DNA of 64,000 nucleotides from Phytopythium helicoides (taxonomy: Eukaryota; Oomycota; Peronosporomycetes; Pythiales; Pythiaceae): assembly GCA_024867545.1 (NCBI GenBank), contig JANFNE010000007.1:992001-1056000 (forward strand). The letters are read 5' to 3'. A model generated the notes under the pieces. It saw only the letters and a list, made by a program, of their open reading frames with translations, had not been told where the DNA came from and made no database searches. The translations under genes were made by a program, and so were the position numbers. Shown here piece by piece: positions 15,201-26,282 of this stretch. How positions within the stretch are numbered: position 1 is the first letter of the stretch; each line of letters opens with the position of its first letter.

Positions 15201-17797
15201 GCCTCTTCGGCTTCAGGTTCAGCTCGGTGCACTGTCAGTCGTCGGCGGCATCGTTTTGTACCAGAGAATGAGGTGCGTCACGTTCGATCTTGCAAGGTCG
15301 TACAGCAGTCGAGAACCTGACCTCTCCAAGTCGACCAAGATCTTGGTCATCGTCATCTCGTTTCCATCACTTCGGCTCGTGGCAACGTGGTAGTCGTCGG
15401 TCTGTGCCATCGTGGCATTCGTTCACAAGGTCCGTCACATCGCTTGGAGCTGCGATGCGTCAAGTTCCTTCATATCGTGGCGTCTGACTGCGTGATGTGG
15501 ATGTCTAGGTTGAAGTCGAAGTCGAAGTCGGAGCTGCAGTGGCAGTAGTGGGGTGGTTGAGAGAGCCGTGGAGGAATGAATGGAGGTACGGAGCATGCGA
15601 TCGAAGCGCAGAGCATGAAGCGCGGAGTGTGACAGAAGTGCTCACCTCACGGATATGGATCTGTAGTTGGATGCTCTCGAGGACGCGGCAGCCGTCGTCA
15701 TCGACCACATCAGCCGCAGTGGCAACGACAATGGGATCGGCAGTGAGATCGGCAGTGGAATCGGCAATGGCGATGGAAGCGAAAGCAAACCTCCGACCAC
15801 ACGGTCAAGAGCAAGAGGAAGAGCAAGAGGAAGAGCAAGACCGAGAGCAAGACCGAGAGCAAGACCGAGAGCAAGAACAAGACGATGAACACACACGCAC
15901 ACGCAGTCCGCAAGTGACGTGGCAGCAAGGAGCTGTGAGCCGGGAGCTGAGAGCTGGTGGGTGAGTTGGTGCACCAATCAAGTCCATTGAGCCGAAGCGT
16001 ACTGCAGTTACTCATGGCGAATTTCGCCATGTTAGCTGTACGCGGGACAGCGCGGTGGACTCGGTGCACTTACCGCCTGCCTCTTCGGCTTCAGGTTCAG
16101 CTCGGTGCACTGTCAGTCGTCGGCGGCATCGTTTTGTACCAGAGAATGAGGTGCGTCACGTTCGATCTTGCAAGGTCGTACAGCAGTCGAGAACCTGACC
16201 TCTCCAAGTCGACCAAGATCTTGGTCATCGTCATCTCGTTTCCATCACTTCGGCTCGTGGCAACGTGGTAGTCGTCGGTCTGTGCCATCGTGGCATTCGT
16301 TCACAAGGTCCGTCACATCGCTTGGAGCTGCGATGCGTCAAGTTCCTTCATATCGTGGCGTCTGACTGCGTGATGTGGATGTCTAGGTTGAAGTCGAAGT
16401 CGAAGTCGGAGCTGCAGTGGCAGTAGTGGGGTGGTTGAGAGAGCCGTGGAGGAATGAATGGAGGTACGGAGCATGCGATCGAAGCGCAGAGCATGAAGCG
16501 CGGAGTGTGACAGAAGTGCTCACCTCACGGATATGGATCTGTAGTTGGATGCTCTCGAGGACGCGGCAGCCGTCGTCATCGACCACATCAGCCGCAGTGG
16601 CAACGACAATGGGATCGGCAGTGAGATCGGCAGTGGAATCGGCAATGGCGATGGAAGCGAAAGCAAACCTCCGACCACACGGTCAAGAGCAAGAGGAAGA
16701 GCAAGAGGAAGAGCAAGACCGAGAGCAAGACCGAGAGCAAGACCGAGAGCAAGAACAAGACGATGAACACACACGCACACGCAGTCCGCAAGTGACGTGG
16801 CAGCAAGGAGCTGTGAGCCGGGAGCTGAGAGCTGGTGGGTGAGTGGGTGCACCAATCAAGTCCATTGAGCCGAAGCGTACTGCAGTTACTCATGGCGAAT
16901 TTCGCCATGTTAGCTGTACGCGGGACAGCGCGGTGGACTCGGTGCACTTACCGCCTGCCTCTTCGGCTTCAGGTTCAGCTCGGTGCACTGTCAGTCGTCG
17001 GCGGCATCGTTTTGTACCAGAGAATGAGGTGCGTCACGTTCGATCTTGCAAGGTCGTACAGCAGTCGAGAACCTGACCTCTCCAAGTCGACCAAGATCTT
17101 GGTCATCGTCATCTCGTTTCCATCACTTCGGCTCGTGGCAACGTGGTAGTCGTCGGTCTGTGCCATCGTGGCATTCGTTCACAAGGTCCGTCACATCGCT
17201 TGGAGCTGCGATGCGTCAAGTTCCTTCATATCGTGGCGTCTGACTGCGTGATGTGGATGTCTAGGTTGAAGTCGAAGTCGAAGTCGGAGCTGCAGTGGCA
17301 GTAGTGGGGTGGTTGAGAGAGCCGTGGAGGAATGAATGGAGGTACGGAGCATGCGATCGAAGCGCAGAGCATGAAGCGCGGAGTGTGACAGAAGTGCTCA
17401 CCTCACGGATATGGATCTGTAGTTGGATGCTCTCGAGGACGCGGCAGCCGTCGTCATCGACCACATCAGCCGCAGTGGCAACGACAATGGGATCGGCAGT
17501 GAGATCGGCAGTGGAATCGGCAATGGCGATGGAAGCGAAAGCAAACCTCCGACCACACGGTCAAGAGCAAGAGGAAGAGCAAGAGGAAGAGCAAGACCGA
17601 GAGCAAGACCGAGAGCAAGACCGAGAGCAAGACCGAGAGCAAGAACAAGACGATGAACACACACGCACACGCAGTCCGCAAGTGACGTGGCAGCAAGGAG
17701 CTGTGAGCCGGGAGCTGAGAGCTGGTGGGTGAGTGGGTGCACCAATCAAGTCCATTGAGCCGAAGCGTACTGCAGTTACTCATGGCGAATTTCGCCA

Positions 17798-18107
17798 CGG
17801 GAAGCGCGAATAGAGCCGCTAACCAACCAACAGCAACAATGGCAAGCCTCACACCCCAAATAGGAGCTTCGCTTGCCCGTCCATATTGGTGCTTTCGACG
17901 CTGCGACTCTCCGCCGCCCGGAGGACGACGAGGACCATTTGTTCGACAGAGTGCCGACCCAGGTCGGGAGCATCAAACCTCAGTTGACTGAAGACGAAAG
18001 AGGTGGGTTTGTTAGCTCTAGAGTTGTGCTAGGTGTAGAGCTTTGGATTTCCCTGCTTGCTGAATGAAGTGTGGCGCATTGCGGTGCGAGAAGGGTGGGT
18101 AAACCAA
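17798..18107. other. Unique DNA between the satellite and LSG1
   Basis: About 310 bp of non-repetitive sequence between the satellite border and the LSG1 stop codon, expected to include the LSG1 3' UTR. No open frame here resembles a protein I recognise. Confidence 0.5.
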
Positions 18108-19644
18108 CTACGAGCGATTGTTGAGCGGCGGCGGGAACGCGAGTGCGAGCTTGCGGCCGGCCAACGCGTCGCGCAACAGAGAATTAGCCGCACGATGTAC
18201 GTCGGGCCTACCACCCTTGACGCGGAAGCCGCGCAGATGCGCGTAGGACTCGCACAGCGTGTAGGGCGACCAATCTGCGGCAAGCGAGAGCAAAGTGAGT
18301 GGTCGGCAGAACCATCGCGAGGATGTGTATCATGTTTGCACCTGCGTCAGGCTCGTCTTCATCGACGGGGCGTAGGTTGTACGCCTCGTGCAGCGGTGGC
18401 GCGCAGTTCTCGGCCAGGAAGCGGATCGCGCTGAACGGCTCGCGAGTCTGCGCGATTGGAAAGCTGCCGAACAGCACCTGCAGCGCCGACGGCACACCCA
18501 GCCGCGGGAACACTACACCCGGGCAGTCGCACACGAGCACGCGGTGGCGCTGCTCTCCATCACCCTCCGTCTCAGGTAAAAGCAGCTCTTCGACGCCATC
18601 CAGGAAGTGCGTTTGCCAGTGCTTGGTGTGTCCTGGCGTAGCCGACACGCTCACGAGTTTGCGACCAAAGAGGTTGTTGAGCAACGAGCTTTTGCCCACA
18701 TTTGGCTCGCCCACAAGGCCAAATGTGAGCGGACCATCTGCATGCTCATCTGTGCTGCCGAGCGATCGATTCGCGCGGCCGATCGCGTCCAGGAGCGAAG
18801 CGTTGCTGCCGTTCACGTCCTCGCGATTATACGCCACAACAGGAAGCTCGTACCGCGCTCGGAGGTATCGAGTCCATGCTTGAACTCGATCGGCACTCAC
18901 CAGGTCAGTCTTGGTCAACACCAGCACGACTGTCTTGGGCGGGTGAAGCGTCCCAATGTACTCAATCAGTTGGTCACTGATGTGCAGCAACGGGCAGCGC
19001 ACGTCAGCGAGGTGTACGAGCACGCTCGACCGCTCAAGCACCCGCCAGAGCTCGCGCCAGACTTCGATGTTGCGCTCAAACAGGTTCAGTGTGTCGCGTC
19101 CACCGTGCTCGTCGGCTGCGCTCTCAATTGCTGCGAGCCATTCCGCATAGGCGGCGTCTTCCGCGTCGCTCAGCTCCTCCGCAGTCATGGTCGGCTCCAC
19201 CTCGGCTTTGCCAGGATCCGCGGCTGATTGCAGGGGGTTGTCTACGCCGTACTTGTTGTAAATGGACTGCGAGTCTCCTCGGTCGGGAGCGTACTGCAAG
19301 GGCCGAGGGGCGTCGCGCTTGCGCGCCTCGATGACCGCGCGGGGCTCAAGCTGGAAAATGGTCCGCAGGTCTCCGCGCTGAGGGCTGTGTAGGTGGCGCT
19401 GGCGGCTCCTGCAGTGCTGGCACGCATGGTTCTGCGCTCTCTCGAGCAAAGCCCCGGTCTTGGAGCTCGCGCTCGTCCTCCAGCGCCTGCTGCTCGCCTC
19501 TCGCTCGGTTGCGCTCGCGCTTCTCTTGGAGCTGCGCGCCGGTGCAGCCGCGTCAGCGACACTGGACGCGCTCTATAGTTCAGTAGGCGCTCGCACCTGC
19601 TGCTTCTTGGCCTTGCCGCTGAACGGCTTCTTTCGCGGCGGCAT
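18108..19644 (-). CDS. LSG1: Large-subunit GTPase 1 (LSG1-like), circularly permuted GTPase of 60S maturation
   Basis: The protein starts MPPRKKPFSGKAKKQQ, the typical basic LSG1 start. It contains the circularly permuted G-motif order of the YlqF/LSG1 family: G4 (LVLTKTDL) precedes G1 (GEPNVGKSS), followed by a G2-like ATPGHTKHWQ and G3 (DCPGVV). LSG1 releases the export adaptor NMD3 from cytoplasmic pre-60S subunits. Three exons fit: 19597-19644, 18342-19531 and 18108-18274, with introns of 65 and 67 nt; the last junction rebuilds an Asp codon. The exon sum is one base over a multiple of three: the reading frame must change somewhere between about 19,350 and 19,445, where no intron fits, so a one-base assembly indel or true lesion is likely. 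At about 467 residues it is shorter than human or yeast LSG1. The tail after the GTPase domain is short. Confidence 0.88.
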
Positions 19645-19751
19645 GGCGGATCGCTAAGTGATGAAGAGCGGCGCTCTACTATTGGCTTTACATACTCCTT
19701 CTTCTGTCCAATCAAATCTTTTCAACCAACTCGCTACACGCATGCACCTCG

Positions 19752-20558
19752 TCAGCCGTCCTTCTTCCTGCGCACCGCGTTGATCGTGGGCGCGAACGTG
19801 CACTCGCGCAGCTCGCGCTCCTCGCGCATCTTGACCAGCCGCGCGTTGCGTTTCTTGACGTACTCGGGGTCGTACAGGCGGCTTGAGACGGTGATCACGT
19901 CCGTCTTGGCCGACTGCAGCGACGTGACCGAGCCCGAGCCGACTGAGTCGCGCGAGGACGCCAGGTCGCGCCGCTGGCCCGTGCGCGGCGTGAACGCGAA
20001 CGAGCTGAGGCTGTCTCTGCGATCGCGGATGGCCTTGAGCTTCTCGTCGCGATTCTTGTAGAAGTCGGGCTGGTACAGCCGCGAGAAGACGGCGCCGCCG
20101 TCCGTGCGCACCGACGTGCGCGACTTTTGTGAGCCGCAGACCGAGCCGGTGAAGTTGGTCTGGCGCGCGGGCTTGGGCAGCATCGACACGTTCTCTCTCG
20201 TCAGCGCCGCCACGCGCGTGGGCCTCGGCATGGTGCGCGCCGTGGGGAGGCCCTTCCTGGGCGGGGGCGTCGTGAGACCCGCCTCGAGCTCGGAGCTCTG
20301 CATCGGCCCGCTGTCCTTGTACGGCGAGATGGTCAGCGCACCGGGCTTGCGCGCCGTGTAGATGCCCGAGCGCGCCAACTTGCGCTCGGGCGTGGCCGCC
20401 TGGCGCTGGCGCGCGTCGTAGTCGGCGAACACTGGGTCCAGCGCGTCGTCTCCGTCGTCTGGGATGGCGCGCACCTCGTGGCGCAGGCTCTCGACCTCGC
20501 CCAGCAGCTCGTCCACAGACGGCAGCTCGCCGCTCTCGTCCGCGTTATCGCCGTCCAT
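19752..20558 (-). CDS. Unrecognised protein with repeated RLY...R...F/C-x-P motifs
   Basis: A single open frame of 268 residues from ATG at 20558. It has an acidic N-terminus (DNADESGELPSVDELLGEV), a Ser/Thr/Arg-rich middle, and two related charged segments: VFSRLYQPDFYKNRDEKL and VSSRLYDPEYVKKRNARL. It ends ECTFAPTINA plus a basic tail. This RLY...R...CTFxPxIN pattern recurs in low-complexity proteins of oomycetes, ciliates and other protists, where its function is poorly defined, so I assign none. Its 5' end faces the PHD/JmjC-like gene and its 3' end lies about 107 bp from the LSG1 start. An upstream exon within 20,560-20,750 cannot be excluded. Confidence 0.7.
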   Translation of the reverse strand: MDGDNADESGELPSVDELLGEVESLRHEVRAIPDDGDDALDPVFADYDARQRQAATPERKLARSGIYTARKPGALTISPYKDSGPMQSSELEAGLTTPPPRKGLPTARTMPRPTRVAALTRENVSMLPKPARQTNFTGSVCGSQKSRTSVRTDGGAVFSRLYQPDFYKNRDEKLKAIRDRRDSLSSFAFTPRTGQRRDLASSRDSVGSGSVTSLQSAKTDVITVSSRLYDPEYVKKRNARLVKMREERELRECTFAPTINAVRRKKDG

Positions 20559-21037
20559 GTCGAGCGCCTTGCGCGGGCTCGGCTCGGGCGTCGCCGGGGC
20601 CTGCGGCGCCGCCGTCCGGCGCGAGGTCTGGTGCGTCGCTCAGCGCCATCGCGGGCGTCTCGGAAGTGGCAGAGCCGGCAGCGCGCGCGCCGCGTCGGTC
20701 GCCGGATCGCCCTCGGTCGACCGAGCGATCGAGCTTCCGCGAGAACAATGAGAACGGCGACGTACCTTGCTGCCCCCGCTAGTTCCGGCCGCTTCGAATA
20801 TTCGCACTTTGCGCGGACGCTCGATTTGACTGGGGTACACTATACCATACGTTCGCTACCGCTTGAGCCGGCGGAAAGGCCAACACGAAGCAAAGCGCGC
20901 GGCGCCTGGTCCTGCGGCCTGCCTGCCTGTGTCTGCCGCGTGCCGCCGACCGAGCGGATCGGCTGCGCGCTCCTCGACCGCAGCGCGCGCCCCCGCCGGT
21001 AGGCGCGTCACCCCCCGCGCTCCTCCGCCGTGGGTGC
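20559..21037. promoter_or_regulatory. Divergent intergenic region (probable bidirectional promoter)
   Basis: About 480 bp between the start codons of two divergently transcribed genes. It is GC-rich on the left half and drops to an AT-richer patch (TACACTATACCATACG) around 20,835-20,850. No consensus core element was identified with confidence. Confidence 0.4.
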
Positions 21038-24000
21038 ATGAGCAGCCGCGTGGCCGCAGAGAACCCCGCGACGTCGAGTGGAGGCGCGCTGGCGTCTCCG
21101 CCTCGCCGGCGCCGCACGCCGCGACCGAGAAGCCCCGAACTGGCGGCTGGCTCCTCGACAGTCGTCGGCAGCATGACAAGCAGCAGCGCGAGGCGAGCCT
21201 GCACGCTGTGCGGGACCGAGCCGCGAGACTCGGCCAGCGCGGCCGACATGATGACGTGTGACACATGCGGCAGCCGATTCCACGCCAAGTGCGCCAACCT
21301 GCCGGTCCCGCCAGAGGCTGGCCACGTCTTCTGCGCGCACCCGTGCTACGCGACGTTCCTCAAGCGCCGGCAGGGTGAGAACGGGAGCGGGTGGAGACCG
21401 CGCAGCGACAACTTCCCGGACCTCGTGGCGGGCATACAGCGCGTGCTTAAGGACCAGGGAGAGAGGCTGTCGCAGAGTCTCCCGACCACTCCGTCGCAGC
21501 AGGATGAGCAGCAGCAGCCGCGCGGACGCTCGAGCATTGGCGACTTTGCAAAGCCCAGCAGTAGTGACAGGATGCATCGGCAAGATCGCGAGATTACCGA
21601 TCCCAATGGTGGACGCTACAACGCCGCCCGCGTGTATCCAGACGGGAACCGAGACGGTGGGTATGGAGGACTTGCGTCGCAGGGCAACAACAGCGCAAGC
21701 GCGGCGTCTCACAGCAGGAGCAGTAGCAGTGGCAGTATCCGCGACAACAGGCGTGAGCCACCGCCCCAGCTTTCGACCCGCCCAGACTACGGAAATGGCG
21801 CGGCGCTGCCATCCATGTCGGGATCACTCTCCGGCTCTGGGATTCCACAGACGGTGATGGGACGTCGAGGCTACTCCACATCGAACCCTCCGCCTGAGGG
21901 CGACTTTGCGCAACAAGATCGCTTTCCTAGCAGTCGAAGCAGCGCCGCGCAACTTCCGACTCTCTTTGATAAGCGTCAGCCACGCGAGCAGCAGCCCCTC
22001 CTCCCTGAGCAGCGCGCCGACGCAATAAACAGACTCCATGAAGGCGCGATGGGTCCGATGTATCCACCTGCTCGTCGAGGTAACTATGGAGCACTACAGA
22101 TCTGGTCACTCGTTAGCAAACTCACACATTCTGTTACACAATGCAGAGCCACCATCCGTTCGAGAACCGAACGATAATTATGAAATGGAAGACGCTAGTA
22201 GCTACAGCAGGTCGAAGAGACCCGATGGCTTCGCGACAAATGGGTTCACGTCCGGCGCCGGCGCCGACGACACCTCCATCGCTGACATCTGCAGCTCCTA
22301 CTCCGGCATCACGTGCAATTCCTTGGATGAATCCGAGCGCTTTTCCAGCCGATATCATGAACCGCTTCAAGTGCTTGGCAGACAACCCAAATCGCGTCTT
22401 CCGGATCGACCTCACACCTGTCTTCGCCGACAAGGTCACACGGCTTTATCAGCCTGAAATCGACTTTTTCTTTAGGTACGAGAGTGCTCTCCCTTGCGTG
22501 TTGTCGTCAGTGCCATCAGACATCGCGACTTACTATCGTTGTTGTTTTGGTCATCAAGATGTTTTGAGTCGCCAGACGTGAGTCTCGCAGTCAAAGGCAT
22601 GGCGAGCGAGCTGAATCCGTATCTGTGGGCGTGGCCGTTCATCCTGCAATGCTGCGGAAGCGACACGCTGTTTACGTTCGACCATTTCCAATTCCAACGA
22701 AACCCTTCGGACGGTGCTCCAGAGTTGGCGTACGTTGGCGAGCTCAAGCTGTCGATGGCGTCGTTCAACTCGTACCTGGAGCGATACCTATCGAGTGTCC
22801 CTGGGAAGGATGTAGTCGTGCTCGAAGACCACGGCACGAAAAAGCCGGTGACCATCGTTGCGTCAGAGAATGTCATCGCGCTCAATGGTCTCGTGCTCGC
22901 GAAGCACTGCTCACCGGTACATGACTGGCTGGTTTTCTCTACGAAGACGCTGAATGGGTGCGGAACTGACGATACGATGCGATTCGTATGTGCTATAGTT
23001 ATACAGCGACCTCATTAAGGGGTTCCAGTGGGACGTGTTTGCCGGAGGGATCCACTGTTTGCTCCAGTATTTGCCACAAAGCAGCCGACACGAGCGCTTC
23101 ACAAGCCCACTCCTTCACTTCAACTTCCCCGGTGCGCGAGGTCAGCTCTGCGATCCTGGCAACGGAACAACGGACACGGTGTACCAGGTCGGTACTGAGT
23201 GTAATGCCGCTCGAAGTGCGAGGTGTGCGGCTGTGTGCTGACCACATGTACTCTTTGTCGTTGTTGGTCGGCGTCGGTGGCAGGTGCTTGTCGGGTGCAT
23301 TGAGCTGGTAATCTTCGACCGCTTTGAGATTCAGGCACGCGACGAGTTCCATCGGATTCTCCAACGCGCAGGGTATAATGGCGACCGCAAGACCATGCTC
23401 CTGGATTCGCATTTGCGAGCACTGCGGTAGGCCCTTCGTTCGCTCCTGTTGCAGCCCTCATGTTCGATCTAACTCACTTTTTTTTCGTGTTGGCTAGGTC
23501 ATCTGGTTTTACGTTTTCAACAATTGTTCTTCAGGACGGCGAGTTCGTGCATGTCAACAAGGTGCGCCACAAGCCTTCTCTCTGCTGCTTCCGGTGGGAT
23601 AACGCAGAGTCTTGTGTTATCCAGGGTCGCTACCATTTCTGGCGCGTCGTGGAGAAGGACTCTGCCAGTGGTGTGACCAACGCACCCTGCGTCTTCTTGT
23701 CGTGGGAATGGGTCTTCCAGGGCGTATCGCAGCGAGGCATCTCGACGGAATGCTGGGTACGGTGCTTCTTCTTTGACTTGGTGCTCCGTCTCGATTCCTC
23801 CACAGGAGAAGGCGGAGCTGGAGGAGCGGGGCAGGGCGGAAGAGACACGCTGACGTCGTTATTGTTCTTTCTGATGCTGTTGATGTGACTGACAACTCGG
23901 CTGACAACTTCAAGTTCGCCATGAAAAACGCGAGTCTGTGTCCCGGCGGCTGGGCCTTTGACCCTCGACGAGCGATTGTCGAGTCTGCAAAGGTGCGCGT

Positions 24001-24868
24001 CGGTTTTCTCTCCCTCCACCACTTGATTGATGTGGTGGGCCTTGCGACAACAACTTTGCTCACTTCAACCTCGTTTGCCTCGCTTACTCACTCGTACATG
24101 CAGTGCGGGCTTGCGGTGGTGCGAACGGGCGAGTTTCTGCGCTCGAACTCGAACTCGAGCTCGAGCTCAGGCGCGTCGTCGTCGTCTCCAAACCCCGCGC
24201 AGCTGCTCATGTTTGCCCCCGCGGCAGGGACGCCGGCGCCCGTCGATGTCGAAGTCATTGCGCAGCGGCAGGAGCAAATGGTGCTTTTCCTCGAGTCGAT
24301 CCTGCCTTGCCTGCACGCGATCGTCGAAGAGGAGTACGACTTGAGCCTCGGTCGCGATGACAGTGACGAGTTCCGCAAGTTCTTTGACGATGAAACAATG
24401 TGGAAGCTCGTGGACACGGAGCTGAGCGCGTCGCCGCCGCCCCCGCATCGCGACTATGTGTGCGGCATCTGCGGCCTGGAGCTGACCAACATCTATAAGC
24501 AGTGCCTCGGATGCACGGTCTATGCGCGGCGCGCGCGTCCGAACATGGCCTACCCGGTGTTTCGGATCTGTCTGCGGTGCCACGCACAGCCGGAGCAGCA
24601 CCACTTTAAGCCTCGCGCACTGTTTGCGTTCTACGACAAGGTGCTGAGCTCGGAGGGGCACACGGGTTTGCTCCCGGCGACTCGGCGGTACCAGTCGGTG
24701 CGCAGCTACTTTAAGTGCCGCTGCCAACCGTCGATCCGCTGCGCGCACTGCGGCGGCTGCGAGTCGTGCAGCTGTCTGTGCCACACGCTCTTCCAGACGC
24801 GCTTCCGCTTCACGACCCCCGGTACGCTTGAAATCGCTCGTGCTCGTGTGCGAGGCGTGAGGCACTGA
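21038..24868 (+). CDS. PHD-finger / JmjC-like chromatin protein, multi-exon, frame structure unresolved
   Basis: The first exon (ATG 21038) encodes a C4HC3 PHD finger with ligands C55, C58, C74, C77, H82, C85, C99 and C103, followed by a long Ser/Gln-rich linker. Downstream pieces in several frames look like one protein: LNPYLWAWPFILQCC at about 22,610, DLIKGFQWDVFAGGIHCL at about 23,010, FNFPGARGQLCDPGNGTTD at about 23,125, GEFVHVNK at about 23,540 and CVFLSWEWVFQGVSQRGI at about 23,690. These match the layout of large oomycete JmjC proteins as I remember them. The last piece (from about 23,880) ends in a Cys-rich Zn domain (CGICGLELTN...CLGC...CRCQPSIRCAHCGGCESCSC). PHD fingers read histone tails and JmjC domains are Fe(II)/2-oxoglutarate demethylases. 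Here the expected HxD iron motif appears as C-D-P. Exon joints were not resolved; one gene is my inference, and a decayed gene is possible. Confidence 0.6.
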
Positions 24869-26282
24869 CTCTTATGCTGCTTCTGTTGTTGTGTGACCCG
24901 GCGCTGCCGTGCCCAGCAAACCTCGATCGGCTGCGCGCAGACGTCGAGGGTGCCGTGCGATGGCACCAGCAGCAGTTGAAGCTGCCCTAGGTCCTTTCGA
25001 TTTGCTTTGCCGTTGATTTGCTGAAGAAGCAAACAACGGCTCACCATGTGACGTCAGCGTAAGAGACACACCCGAGGTCCATGATCGTCTTTTAGTTTTT
25101 TTAACCCCCGGCGAGGCTCCATCCTCCTCCTGCTCCGCAGTTGAATAGACGACGGCTCCAGGCGAGCGAGCTTTGTTTGCTCTGTTGTTTATCGTGAGGA
25201 ACAAATGATGGGCCGGGGGAGGATGTCAATCCACCCACTCCTCCTTTTCTAGTCAGCGCCAAGATCCAGTCCGGCCTCGGCGGCAGCCATCACTCCCTCT
25301 CACAGACAACTCAGTGTCTACGTATCAGGAGGCTTCCAGCACACTCGGGCGGGCAGCGGGCGGCGATCTTTCGTGGCGTTGGCGTACTTGAAGAAAATAA
25401 AGAAGAGGCTTGTTCAAGCGCCGCATTTCTTCTCTGATGGACTCTGCGCGGGCGTATGAGATGCGGCAGGCAAACTGCAAAAGCGATGCGTCAGCGACCG
25501 ACCCAACCAGCCGCAAATCTCCGTGAGCGTGCGCATGCGATGCGCGGATGACGCTGGGGAGCTACTAGCGTCAAAAACGGATCGTCGACACGCCGACTTG
25601 CCCACCAAAAGCCCGCACGCACGATCGACGCCGCGTTCGTTCATTCCGTCAGGCTGTCGACAAGATCCAGGGTTGATGCCAGAGGACGCGGTTGAAGAGC
25701 CACGCCATTTTTAAATCGTGTGCCACTGTCACGCGTAGGTAATGCGCGAATCCTGTTGCTTCTGGGTTTTTCCGACGCCCTTGTAGAGAGAGCGAGTGGG
25801 TGAAACGCGGACTCGGGTTGCTCCCGCTTTGTAGAGCGTATAGTGTGCTCGAGTGCACGCTGGGTCTTTTGAAAAACGGAAACACCCACCCTTGGGTTTT
25901 TAAATTCTCAAAAACCCAAAACGGACAACACTGGCGTGCTTGCATCCCATCATACCCTCCCATTTTGGCATATAGGTTGAAGCTGCCAGTTCGCGTACAG
26001 TACCGACGGTGCGTTCTTGTGCGGCGTCTTTACTGGCCGGCACGCTCGCTTCGCTTGGTGCTTGGCGAGCCTCGCCTCGCCTTCCAGCGCCTGCCGAGCG
26101 AGCGCCAGTCCAGAACTTTCGCCGCGCTGCATGGACCGCATACCCGCGCTCCGCTCCGCCTCCCTCCCTCGCGCGCTCTAACCCGTCGGCCCCGCCCGTC
26201 GGCCTCGGATCACCCAGACAGCCCCTATTTATTCCCAGCCTATTTACCCAGCCCCACCCAGCCTCCCCCCACACACCGCAAG
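24869..26282. other. Gene-poor 1.4-kb intergenic region
   Basis: No open frame here looks coding. It contains the 3' region of the PHD/JmjC-like gene, an inverted repeat at 25892-25919, and a C/T-rich segment just before 26283 that probably includes the 5' UTR and promoter of the next gene. The only long plus-strand frame (from 25800) is simply the upstream extension of that gene and reads as low-complexity Pro/Arg/Ser sequence. Confidence 0.5.
25892..25919. repeat. Perfect inverted repeat (10-bp arms, 8-nt loop)
   Basis: TTGGGTTTTT and AAAAACCCAA flank AAATTCTC. RNA from either strand could form this hairpin. It lies alone in an intergenic region, so it could be part of a mobile-element remnant or a regulatory element; neither is shown. 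Confidence 0.6.

Larger units (their letters stand above)
1..17797. repeat. 878-bp satellite, tandem array of 20 full units plus a partial unit
   Basis: Units start at 1, 879, 1757, 2635 and so on every 878 bp; the unit at 9659 is 877 bp (one A lost near 10338) and the last, partial unit from 17560 carries an extra 12 bp. Copies differ by only a handful of substitutions, so the array is young or actively homogenised. The period is not a multiple of three and every frame is closed within each unit, so there is no long repeat protein; the small ORFs recurring in several frames come from a purine-rich low-complexity tract. The left end runs off the window, so true copy number is unknown. No rRNA, tRNA or snRNA was recognised in the unit. 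A centromeric, heterochromatic or non-coding-RNA role is possible but unproven. Confidence 0.97.

Noticed and set aside
22999..23412. 137-aa minus-strand ORF
   Set aside because: Antisense to plus-strand pieces that fit the PHD/JmjC-like protein; no family match.
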